From: Synergistaceae bacterium
Lineage (GTDB): Bacteria; Synergistota; Synergistia; Synergistales; Aminobacteriaceae
Reading direction: 5' to 3'
Length of the DNA: 15,242 nt
Assembly: GCA_031270755.1 (NCBI GenBank)
Contig: JAISWV010000094.1
Span: 1-15,242 of the forward strand
Positions 7,961 to 14,034 of this stretch are shown here, piece after piece (the first letter of the stretch is position 1; each line of letters opens with the position of its first letter). The notes beneath the pieces are model-generated. The model was not told the origin of the DNA, made no database searches, and saw nothing but the letters and a program-made list of their open reading frames with translations. The translations under genes were made by a program, and so were the position numbers.

Positions 7961-7978
7961 TTTCGACTTCCGTCGAAG
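7961..7978 (+). promoter_or_regulatory. Hairpin directly upstream of the rpoA ribosome site
   Basis: TTCGAC (7962-7967) and GTCGAA (7972-7977) form a perfect six-base stem around a TTCC loop, with a possible extra T-G wobble pair. The AGGAG of rpoA begins three bases downstream of the stem at 7981. The hairpin lies in the 107-base gap where rpsD stands in many genomes. It could modulate rpoA translation or mark a processing site. There is no T-run after it, so it is not a terminator. A TTGACT at 7904-7909 in the same gap lacks a convincing -10. Confidence 0.35.
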
Positions 7979-7993
7979 ATAGGAGCATGAAAT

Positions 7994-8986
7994 ATGTTGG
8001 AAACGTTGGGAATCTTGCGGCCTGAAATTAAGATAGAAGAAAGTACCTCGACCTATGGACGCTTGACCCTCGAACCGTTGGAGCGGGGATATGGCATGAC
8101 GTTGGGCAATGCCCTGCGGAGAGTGTTGCTGTCTTCAATCAAGGGCGCGGCTATCGTATCGGTTCGTGTAGAAGGAGTTTTGCACGAATTCAGCACCATT
8201 CCGGGCGTTCGTGAAGACGTCATCGAGATTTTGATGAACTTGAAGCACGTTCCGGTGCGTTCCCACAGCAAAGAAGTGCGCGTGCTGCGCTTGGAACTCG
8301 ATGGCGCCGGAGAGGTGACGGCAAAAGACATCCAGGTCGACAGTGAAATCGAGTTCGTCGACCCGGACGCGAAGATCTGTACACTGGAGGAAGGCGCTCA
8401 TTTATCGATGGAACTTTACATCGAACAGGGAACGGGGTACCTGTCGGTGGAGCGCCCGCGGCCGGCGTATCTTCCTGTGGACGCGCTGCTGGCCGACGCC
8501 GTTTTTTCGCCGGTTCTGCGCGTGAACTACGAGGTGGAGGCAGCGCGTGTGGGCCAGAGGACGGACTACGAGCGTTTGGTTCTCAAGCTCTGGACGAACG
8601 GCATCGTGACGCCCGACGCCGCGGTCTGCGAGGCGGCGCGAATCATCAAAGCCTACTTCAGTCACGTAGTGGCGGGCCTCGAGCAGGAAAACAGCGACCG
8701 TCCCAGCACCCTTCCCGATCCGCTGGTCATCAAGGATCCGAATAAAACGGAATTTCTGGCTCGTCCTGTGCGCGATTTGGAGCTTTCGATTCGCAGCGAA
8801 AACTGCCTTTTGCGCGGAGGCATACACACCATAGGGGATTTGTTGCAGAAATCCAGGGATGACCTCCTTAAAATTCGTAATTTGGGCAAAATATCACTGA
8901 AAGAGATAGGGGACAAGCTTGACAAATTGGGATTGAAACTGCGGGAGAAGAGTCAAGTGAAACCATCGAAGGAGGAGTCACAATGA
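7994..8986 (+). CDS. rpoA: DNA-directed RNA polymerase alpha subunit
   Basis: Alpha dimerises to nucleate RNA polymerase assembly and contacts activators and UP elements with its C-terminal domain. The 330-residue product has the N-terminal assembly domain at about 1-230 ([30 protein letters not shown] [33 protein letters not shown]), a short linker, and the alpha-CTD at about 250-318 ([38 protein letters not shown]). ATG 7994 is preceded by AGGAG at 7981-7985. A nearer ATG at 7987 is in another frame and soon stops. The stop overlaps the rplQ start (ATGA). Complete and ordinary. Confidence 0.98.
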   Translation: MLETLGILRPEIKIEESTSTYGRLTLEPLERGYGMTLGNALRRVLLSSIKGAAIVSVRVEGVLHEFSTIPGVREDVIEILMNLKHVPVRSHSKEVRVLRLELDGAGEVTAKDIQVDSEIEFVDPDAKICTLEEGAHLSMELYIEQGTGYLSVERPRPAYLPVDALLADAVFSPVLRVNYEVEAARVGQRTDYERLVLKLWTNGIVTPDAAVCEAARIIKAYFSHVVAGLEQENSDRPSTLPDPLVIKDPNKTEFLARPVRDLELSIRSENCLLRGGIHTIGDLLQKSRDDLLKIRNLGKISLKEIGDKLDKLGLKLREKSQVKPSKEESQ

Positions 8987-9342
8987 GACATCGTGTAGAC
9001 CATAGAACCCTTGGGCGATACGGAAGCCATAGGGCGATGATGTTGTCCAACATGGCGGCAAATCTTTTTTTGAGCGGGCAGATCAAGACCACCGTCACCC
9101 GGGCCAAAGAATTGAGACGGGTGGCGGAAAAGCTCATTACCCGCGCGCGGGGGGGGACCATCCAAGACCGCCGTATCGTGCGTTCCCGTATGCCCCACAA
9201 AGAGGCGGCCCTCAAGCTTTTCAACGAACTGGCTCCGCGTTACGCGTCTTTCGACAAGGGAGGGTACACGCGCATCGTGAAGCTGGGGAATCGTGTGGGC
9301 GACGGCGCTCCTATGGCCGTTATTCAACTTGTCGAAAGATAA
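8983..9342 (+). CDS. rplQ: 50S ribosomal protein L17
   Basis: L17 is a large-subunit protein near the polypeptide exit tunnel. The 119-residue product begins [19 protein letters not shown] with the family's typical MRH start and has [23 protein letters not shown] and a C-terminus ending [15 protein letters not shown]. The ATG at 8983 overlaps the rpoA stop by four bases, with GGAGGAG at 8970-8976 inside rpoA as its ribosome site. The downstream ecfA gene reads in another frame and may overlap its last 50 bases. Confidence 0.97.
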   Translation: MRHRVDHRTLGRYGSHRAMMLSNMAANLFLSGQIKTTVTRAKELRRVAEKLITRARGGTIQDRRIVRSRMPHKEAALKLFNELAPRYASFDKGGYTRIVKLGNRVGDGAPMAVIQLVER

Positions 9343-11056
9343 GATCGCGGAAAGGAACTTGGAAGGCGGCGCATCCGATACCGTTATCGCTCTGAATGAC
9401 GTCAGTTTTTCGTATGATGGAGTTCACCGGATTCTGAAGGATATTTCCCTTGAGGTATCGAAAGGTGAATGGGTCGTCGTTTTAGGGGATAACGGTTCCG
9501 GCAAGTCGACTCTCGTAAAAATTTTGGGCGCTCTGCAGACCCCTTCGCAGGGTGCCTGTTTTTTATGTGGCCGCGACAGCAGTGACGACACGTCGCTTCC
9601 CGACATCCACCGGCAGGTGAGCCTCGTTTTTCAAGACCCGGAAAGCCAGATCGTAGGGGCGATAGTGGAGGACGACGTCGCCTTCGCTCTGGAAAACCAG
9701 GGGCTGGATCCCTCGGAGATCGAGCGGAGGATACAATGGGTTTTGGGAAAAGTGGGCCTGACCGATAAACGCGGGGTTCTTTCGTCTTCGTTGTCGGGGG
9801 GCGAAAAGCAGCGATTGGCTCTGGCGGGCGCGTTGGCGACGGACGCGGTCTGCCTTGTCCTGGACGAGCCCACCTCCATGTTGGACCCCGAGGGAAGGGT
9901 GGATGTGGAGAACGTGCTGACCGGCATCCACGCGTCGGGAACGGCCATCGTCCAGGTGACCCACCGCGTCGAAGACGTCTTTCGAGCCGACCGAGTGCTG
10001 GTGTTGTCCCGGGGGCAATGGGCCTGGCAAGGGCGGAGGGAGGATTTTTGGGATAACGCGGAGCCTTTGGGTTTTCGGCTTCCTCCATTGCTGAAGCTCA
10101 AGAGGTATTTGGCTTCCAGAGGAATGGCGGTACCGGATTCTATCGGGGACCTTGCATGGGCCGCCGCCCAAATCCTTCCTCGGGCCGAAGCAGGGGAAAA
10201 AGCGGCCCCCGGCGACTCTCTTCAGGATATGTTGTTCGACATCCGCGGGCTCGGGTATGGTTTCAACGCCTTCACTCCCCTGGAAGTTCGGGTTTTAAAG
10301 GGGCTCTCTTGCCTCATTCCCAGGGGAAAGTGGTTTTCCGTCCTTGGAAGAACGGGAAGCGGCAAGTCAACCTTGATCCAGCACCTGAACGGGCTTTACT
10401 CTGTCCAATGCGGCGAGATTTTCCTGGAAGGAGAGATTCTTCCCCGGCAAGGCGCGGAGCTCAGAAACCTGCGGCGTCGGGTCGGCTTGGTTTTTCAGTC
10501 GCCGGAGGACCAGCTTTTTTCTCCCACCGTTCGTGAAGAACTGGCTTTTGCGCCTCGAAACTGGGGTTTTTCTCCGGAGGAAACGCACACGTCCGTCATG
10601 CGCGCCATAGAGGATGTGGGGCTGGGCGAAGCTTATCTCGAGCGCAACCCGCTGCGCCTTTCCGGCGGCGAGCGCCGCCTCGTGGCGATAGCTTCGACGC
10701 TGTCCGCCGAGCCCGAGTGCGTCGTCCTGGACGAACCCACGGCGGGCTTGGATGCTCATTACCGCCGGAAGATCGTGGCGCTTTTGTCGCGCTTGAAAAA
10801 GGCGGGCAAAACTGTCGTTACCGTGACGCACGATTTCGAGATGGCCTTCGAACACAGCGATCGTCTGCTGATCATGAGCGAAGGCACGAAAGTATGCGAG
10901 GGAGGAGTGCGCGAAGTGCTTCCCGTTTTGTCGGAGGCCATGAGCGCCTCCATGCTGCCGGAAATTTTACAGGTCACGGACTTCTTGCGCAAACGCGGCG
11001 TCGCCGTTCCTTTGACCTGGGACGTGGACGAGCTTGTCGCCTTGATCGAACGCTGA
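9293..11056 (+). CDS. ecfA: Energy-coupling factor transporter, fused ATP-binding proteins EcfA-EcfA'
   Basis: Two ABC ATPases in one polypeptide (up to 587 residues) would power an ECF importer for vitamins or transition metals, together with EcfT and an S component. Domain 1 (about 30-250): Walker A GDNGSGKST (65-73), Q-loop VFQDPESQIVG, signature LSGGEKQRLALAGAL (168-182), Walker B VLDEPTSMLDP and H-loop VTHR. Domain 2 (about 316-560): GRTGSGKST, VFQSPEDQLFS, LSGGERRLVAI, VLDEPTAGLDA, VTHD. The QDPE/SPEDQ motifs are typical of Ecf/Cbi-type ATPases. They are usually two genes, ecfA1 and ecfA2; here they are joined by a linker of about 65 residues. The start is uncertain: GTG 9293 (overlaps rplQ), TTG 9329 or TTG 9359, the last next to AAAGGA. 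ecfT does not follow intact. Confidence 0.92.
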   Translation: MWATALLWPLFNLSKDKIAERNLEGGASDTVIALNDVSFSYDGVHRILKDISLEVSKGEWVVVLGDNGSGKSTLVKILGALQTPSQGACFLCGRDSSDDTSLPDIHRQVSLVFQDPESQIVGAIVEDDVAFALENQGLDPSEIERRIQWVLGKVGLTDKRGVLSSSLSGGEKQRLALAGALATDAVCLVLDEPTSMLDPEGRVDVENVLTGIHASGTAIVQVTHRVEDVFRADRVLVLSRGQWAWQGRREDFWDNAEPLGFRLPPLLKLKRYLASRGMAVPDSIGDLAWAAAQILPRAEAGEKAAPGDSLQDMLFDIRGLGYGFNAFTPLEVRVLKGLSCLIPRGKWFSVLGRTGSGKSTLIQHLNGLYSVQCGEIFLEGEILPRQGAELRNLRRRVGLVFQSPEDQLFSPTVREELAFAPRNWGFSPEETHTSVMRAIEDVGLGEAYLERNPLRLSGGERRLVAIASTLSAEPECVVLDEPTAGLDAHYRRKIVALLSRLKKAGKTVVTVTHDFEMAFEHSDRLLIMSEGTKVCEGGVREVLPVLSEAMSASMLPEILQVTDFLRKRGVAVPLTWDVDELVALIER

Positions 11057-11063
11057 AACCGTC

Positions 11064-11114
11064 ATGTTGCATCAGAAATATTTCCCTCCATGCTCATTCC
11101 TCTCAAATCGTTGA
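11064..11114 (+). pseudogene. ecfT: Possible 5' remnant of ecfT (truncated at a breakpoint)
   Basis: Right after ecfA, an ATG at 11064 opens a 16-codon frame reading MLHQKYFPPCSFLSNR and then TGA (11112-11114). The EcfT family commonly begins with a short run of the kind QYFP-x-x-S-x-LHRLDPR. The KYFPPCSFLS piece fits its first half and then stops where the composition changes. EcfT, the membrane scaffold of the ECF importer, is the gene expected here. My reading is that only about 13 native codons survive. The similarity is short and could be chance. No clear Shine-Dalgarno precedes it. Confidence 0.42.
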
Positions 11115-11891
11115 TACGGATCTTTTGTACCCCATTACTCTAGATATTTTGTCCCCGTATTCTTTGCATTTCGTGATGTACCAATCCAGCTGATCGCCTT
11201 CGAAATTTTGCATCGGACCGTAGATGCAAAGAGACGCTATAATTTTCTCCGTATAATCCCAGACAGGTGTTCCTACAGAACCAAGCCAATAGCTTTCTCC
11301 CTTACAAAGAGCATATCCTTTCTCCCTTGCTTCTTTGATCTGCTGTTTGAGAATTGCTTCGTCAGTGATCGTATTAGGCGTCATCGCTTCTAAACCTTCC
11401 TCGCGGATCACGTCATCCACTTCTTCATCTGACATTCCCGCCAGCAATATTTTCCCTGCCGCGTTAGAATGCAGACTCAGTATTTGCCCTGGGCGTAATA
11501 ACAACTTGATAGGGGCCGCTGTCTCACAGACTTCCAGAATTAAGCGTTTGCGTTGAACAGTAATATTGAGTGCTACATTTTCGTTCACTTCTTCGCATAA
11601 TTTTTGCATAAATGGTGCGGCAGCAGCCTTTATACTGATATTTCCTGAAACCACATTTCCAAGAGAGAACAGCTTGTATGTTGGAAAATATTTATTTTTT
11701 TCTTCATTCTTTGCAATAAAACCCTCATCTTCCAAAGTAACCAGCAGTGCGTGGATAGTGCTTTTATGTATTTTTAGCATTTCGCTGATTTGGGTAACTC
11801 CTAAATAAGGATTTGCATTATTGAAGCAGTCCAAAATACGCAACGCTCGTTGGACAGAACGTACGTGATATTCTTTTCGATTTTTCTCCAT
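11103..11891 (-). CDS. IclR-family transcriptional regulator
   Basis: A predicted dimeric or tetrameric DNA-binding regulator, typically of carbon-source catabolism, that senses a small metabolite. The 262-residue product has the winged helix-turn-helix at about 10-72 (VRSVQRALRILDCF, GVTQISEMLKIHKSTIHALL, TLEDEGFI) and the IclR effector domain at about 85-255 (CEEVNENVALNI, LHSNAAGKILLAG, REKGYALCKGE, GSVGTPVWDY). The ATG is at 11889-11891, with GAGGT seven bases upstream. The gene is divergent from the alcohol dehydrogenase gene across a 438-base gap and converges on ecfA. Its stop codon (11103-11105) falls at the apparent breakpoint. Codon use is AT-rich, unlike the ribosomal genes. The family is secure; the effector is unknown. 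Confidence 0.93.
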   Translation of the reverse strand: MEKNRKEYHVRSVQRALRILDCFNNANPYLGVTQISEMLKIHKSTIHALLVTLEDEGFIAKNEEKNKYFPTYKLFSLGNVVSGNISIKAAAAPFMQKLCEEVNENVALNITVQRKRLILEVCETAAPIKLLLRPGQILSLHSNAAGKILLAGMSDEEVDDVIREEGLEAMTPNTITDEAILKQQIKEAREKGYALCKGESYWLGSVGTPVWDYTEKIIASLCIYGPMQNFEGDQLDWYITKCKEYGDKISRVMGYKRSVSTI

Positions 11892-11970
11892 TTTCCATAC
11901 CTCGGCTTTCAGACCATATTCGATATAGTGCTTTTTGTCCTTCTTAAAGAATTGCTTTCAGTTCCTGTTT

Positions 11971-11998
11971 ATCATAGCTGTTTTTTTCGACTTTAGAA
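11971..11998 (-). promoter_or_regulatory. Candidate sigma-70-type promoter for iclR
   Basis: On the - strand, TTCTAA (11998-11993) and TATGAT (11976-11971) are separated by 16 bases. The -10 is good (five of six consensus bases) and the -35 poor (three of six). Transcription would begin near 11964, giving a leader of about 70 bases. This is the best placed candidate on this strand. A perfect TATAAT on the - strand at 12033-12028 lacks a partner -35. Confidence 0.28.
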
Positions 11999-12040
11999 TC
12001 TTTTCGACAAAAAAAGTTCTTTAACCGATTATAATTTTGC

Positions 12041-12069
12041 TTGACAAAATTTCACATGCCTATTATTCT
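12041..12069 (+). promoter_or_regulatory. Candidate sigma-70-type promoter for the alcohol dehydrogenase operon
   Basis: A perfect TTGACA (12041-12046) is followed after 17 bases by TATTCT (12064-12069), four of six matches to the -10 consensus. The predicted start is near 12076. That places the 17-base palindrome about 25-40 bases downstream of the start, a location suited to repression, and leaves a leader of about 250 bases before ATG 12330. Confidence 0.5.
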
Positions 12070-12099
12070 ACTACCAGGAAGAGCGAAACACATAACTAT

Positions 12100-12116
12100 G
12101 TCTTGTATTACAAGAC
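12100..12116. promoter_or_regulatory. Perfect 17-base palindrome, candidate regulator operator
   Basis: GTCTTGTA-T-TACAAGAC has two perfect eight-base arms around one central base. It lies between the divergent iclR and alcohol dehydrogenase genes, just downstream of the best + strand promoter. IclR-family proteins bind short palindromes in such gaps, so it is the leading operator candidate. A further TCTTG half-site at 12124-12128 lies about two helical turns away, where a second dimer could bind. It could instead serve another regulator or form a small RNA hairpin in the leader. Confidence 0.5.
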
Positions 12117-12140
12117 AATTTGTTCTTGAGAAAGAATGTC

Positions 12141-12158
12141 GTGAAAAAAGTGAAAAAA
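12141..12158 (+). repeat. Tandem nine-base repeat GTGAAAAAA x2
   Basis: Two exact head-to-tail copies of GTGAAAAAA occupy 12141-12149 and 12150-12158 in the leader of the alcohol dehydrogenase gene. The A-tracts are nine bases apart, close to one helical turn, so they could bend the DNA. Simple slippage is the plain alternative. Confidence 0.6.
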
Positions 12159-12177
12159 TTGATTGATGAATTTTTTC
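12152..12177 (+). promoter_or_regulatory. A/T-rich inverted repeat in the leader region
   Basis: GAAAAAATT (12152-12160) and AATTTTTTC (12169-12177) are perfect nine-base arms around an eight-base loop, GATTGATG. As RNA it would be a weak, mostly A-U hairpin. The run of six Us lies inside the right arm, so it is not a classic terminator, though some attenuation is conceivable. As DNA it may simply be a bent or easily melted site. Confidence 0.35.
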
Positions 12178-12329
12178 GCATCAGCTGAGGTAAGCGATAG
12201 GTCTTTCCCTTACTTACTTTCTTCTCTGTGTACACTAATTATGCGTGATTTTTTGCAATGAGAATACCATGTTAAATTTGATCGCGTTTTAATGAGAAGC
12301 TTCTGTCATCCGAGAAAGGAAGGAAAATT

Positions 12330-13541
12330 ATGACGTTCGCGGCTCAAGGTAAGTTCGAAAACTTGTCACAAGAGAGATTTTCAATTCAAATTCCCGGAAC
12401 AATGCCTGATGGTTTGCTGCGATTTGGGTTGGGCGTTACAGATGAAATCGTTAAGCACATCACTGCGAATATTCAAGAAAAAAATAATGTGTTGTTTATC
12501 GTGGACCCAGTAATTCGGACTTTGGGCAGCCATTGTGCAATGTTCGACTTTTTAAACAAAGAAGGCTTCACGCCGGACATCTTTTCTGAAATAGAACCAG
12601 AACCCAGCCTTGAAACCATTCAAAAATTGCAAGATCACATAAAAGATAAAATTTATTGTGCCGTTCTTGGATTGGGTGGCGGGAGCTCTTTAGATGTAGC
12701 CAAATTTGCATCTATTTTATATCACTGCAAATGTGAACCGTTGGAGCTGATACAGGGGCAGATACCAATCTCGAAAGCATTGCCTGTTTTTTTAATTCCT
12801 ACGACGTCAGGCACAGGAAGCGAGGTAAGCCCTTACATAGTCTTGAGCCATGAAGGGAAAAAGCTTTTTCTTCAAAGTTCTTACGCTTACGCTACAGTGG
12901 CACTTGTCGACCCCTTGCTCACGATGACGATGCCTGCAAAAGTTACCGCAGCTACTGGATTAGACGCTCTTTCGCATGGTGTCGAGGGGGTGATTGGAAA
13001 AGATTTTCCCTATACGAGAGCGCTCAGTCGAGAATGTGTAAAGCTGGTATTCAATTACTTACCACGTGCGGTTGAAAATGCCGACGACGTAGAGGCCCGC
13101 TATTATATGGCTTTTGCTTCTGTCCTAGGCATGCTTGCCTATTCTCAGGGAGGCGGCCTATACGCCCATAGCGTTTCTTATATCTTGACATCAGCGCATA
13201 AAATTCCTCATGGGCTGGGGTGCGGACTCGCGTTACCCTATACGTTGAAAATGAATGAATCTGAAGTCGAGGATATCCTTGCCGATTATGGCAACACACT
13301 GCATCTGAATGGTCAAGGAAAAGCGAATAGTGGCAAGGTCATTTTGCAATTTTATCAGTTACTCCAAAAAGTGGGAGTGCCTGTTTCCTTGAAGGAAATC
13401 GGCGTGAGTGAAGAAGAGATTCCTCACTATGCTCAAAGTTTATTGCAAGATTATTTCAGGGCTAGAAATCCTCGAAACATCAGTATGCAAGATTCCATAA
13501 GCTTGTTGCAAGCCATGTACGCCGGCGAACTTCAAAATTGA
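12330..13541 (+). CDS. Iron-containing (group III) alcohol dehydrogenase
   Basis: A predicted NAD(P)-dependent metal alcohol dehydrogenase of the FucO/AdhB family, cytoplasmic, interconverting an alcohol or polyol and its aldehyde or ketone. The 403-residue product is typical in length. The N-terminal nucleotide-binding half has GLGGGSSLDVAK (114-125) and IPTTSGTGSEVSP (156-168). The C-terminal helical half supplies the four metal ligands by position: D212 and H216 (TGLDALSHGVE), H280 (YAHSVSY) and H294 (KIPHGLGCG). ATG 12330 has AAGGAAGG just upstream. It is divergent from iclR and followed after 17 bases by an unknown small gene, probably in the same operon. The substrate cannot be read from the sequence. 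Base composition is lower in GC than the ribosomal region. Confidence 0.92.
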   Translation: MTFAAQGKFENLSQERFSIQIPGTMPDGLLRFGLGVTDEIVKHITANIQEKNNVLFIVDPVIRTLGSHCAMFDFLNKEGFTPDIFSEIEPEPSLETIQKLQDHIKDKIYCAVLGLGGGSSLDVAKFASILYHCKCEPLELIQGQIPISKALPVFLIPTTSGTGSEVSPYIVLSHEGKKLFLQSSYAYATVALVDPLLTMTMPAKVTAATGLDALSHGVEGVIGKDFPYTRALSRECVKLVFNYLPRAVENADDVEARYYMAFASVLGMLAYSQGGGLYAHSVSYILTSAHKIPHGLGCGLALPYTLKMNESEVEDILADYGNTLHLNGQGKANSGKVILQFYQLLQKVGVPVSLKEIGVSEEEIPHYAQSLLQDYFRARNPRNISMQDSISLLQAMYAGELQN

Positions 13542-13558
13542 GGAGGCGATAGATACTC

Positions 13559-13927
13559 ATGAAACAGTCAATCGTTGAAACTTTGGACGGCATCCACCAA
13601 GCTTTTCAAAAATTGGGTTTTAAACCGCTCAAATTCGACGACTCTCTTCTCGAAAAATATGCGGGCTACAAATGGTACTTGATTCCTTTCTGGCGAGTCG
13701 AGTTGGTGTTATATGCCGTCCCTGCAGTGGAAAAGCTGGAAGAACAACCCTGGGAAAGCTGGTATCGGGATAAAGGAGAAGAATGTCACCATATTCATTA
13801 TGCCTTCAAGATGCACGAAAGTGATCAAGAATGGTCACAAACAGCACCTTCAGATGATCGACCGGACGAAATTATCGGGCGAGTTTGGTACTGGTATGCA
13901 GCGGACATTAAACCCGCTTTATTGTAA
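13559..13927 (+). CDS. Unrecognised Trp-rich small protein, 122 residues
   Basis: I do not recognise this protein. It starts at ATG 13559 with GAGGAGG (13540-13546) overlapping the stop region of the alcohol dehydrogenase gene 17 bases earlier, so the two are probably co-transcribed. The 122-residue product has seven tryptophans (39, 45, 65, 68, 92, 110, 112), is acidic, and has no signal peptide. One short hydrophobic patch (VELVLYAVPAV, 47-57) looks like a buried strand rather than a membrane segment. ECHHIHYAF at 75-83 groups a Cys and three His that could bind a metal, and the C-terminus is aromatic (RVWYWYAADI). Alternating strands and charged turns suggest a compact beta-rich domain. 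It could be an accessory to the dehydrogenase or a sugar-binding or isomerising enzyme, but nothing in the sequence proves this. Confidence 0.8.
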   Translation: MKQSIVETLDGIHQAFQKLGFKPLKFDDSLLEKYAGYKWYLIPFWRVELVLYAVPAVEKLEEQPWESWYRDKGEECHHIHYAFKMHESDQEWSQTAPSDDRPDEIIGRVWYWYAADIKPALL

Positions 13928-14034
13928 ATATATTCTCAATCTTGCGCTTCGCACAGTTAAATCCTAACTTTTCTAGACATTTATCGTCCTACGATTGCTT
14001 CTAAAATAAATCTTCAAACGGGGTGAAATATGCG
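13928..14034. other. Gap before the sugar-transporter ATPase gene
   Basis: This 107-base AT-rich gap has no gene and no terminator. A small inverted repeat, ATCGT-CCT-ACGAT (13983-13995), is the only structure seen. GGGGTGA (14020-14026) provides the ribosome site for ATG 14035. No convincing promoter is seen, so the ATPase gene may be read from the alcohol dehydrogenase promoter. Confidence 0.5.

Larger units (their letters stand above)
11892..12329. other. Divergent intergenic regulatory region between iclR and the alcohol dehydrogenase gene
   Basis: This 438-base AT-rich stretch has no credible gene. It holds, in order: the iclR ribosome site, a weak - strand promoter candidate, a repeated TTTTCGAC at 11984-11991 and 12001-12008 (17-base spacing), a + strand promoter candidate at 12041-12069, a perfect 17-base palindrome at 12100-12116, a tandem nine-base repeat at 12141-12158, an A/T hairpin at 12152-12177, a GTGTACAC palindrome at 12228-12235, and an AAGGAAGG ribosome site just before ATG 12330. 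If the 12041 promoter is used, the alcohol dehydrogenase mRNA has a leader of about 250 bases, long for a simple operon. Confidence 0.7.

Noticed and set aside
9402..10088. A 228-codon - strand frame opposite ecfA
   Set aside because: It is Pro/Arg-rich shadow translation opposite a gene with all ABC motifs intact.
11057..11102. An intrinsic terminator between the convergent ecfA and iclR genes
   Set aside because: I found no GC-rich stem followed by a T-run on either strand.
12030..12035. Perfect TATAAT on the + strand as a -10 element
   Set aside because: No acceptable -35 lies 16-18 bases upstream (ACAAAA). TTGACA at 12041 with TATTCT is the better pair.
12152..12177. A/T inverted repeat as a rho-independent terminator
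   Set aside because: The stem is nearly all A-T and the T-run is part of the stem, not a tail after it.
13051..13299. An 82-codon - strand frame opposite the alcohol dehydrogenase gene
   Set aside because: It lies within the conserved metal-ligand half of a certain gene, with no ribosome site or homologous features.
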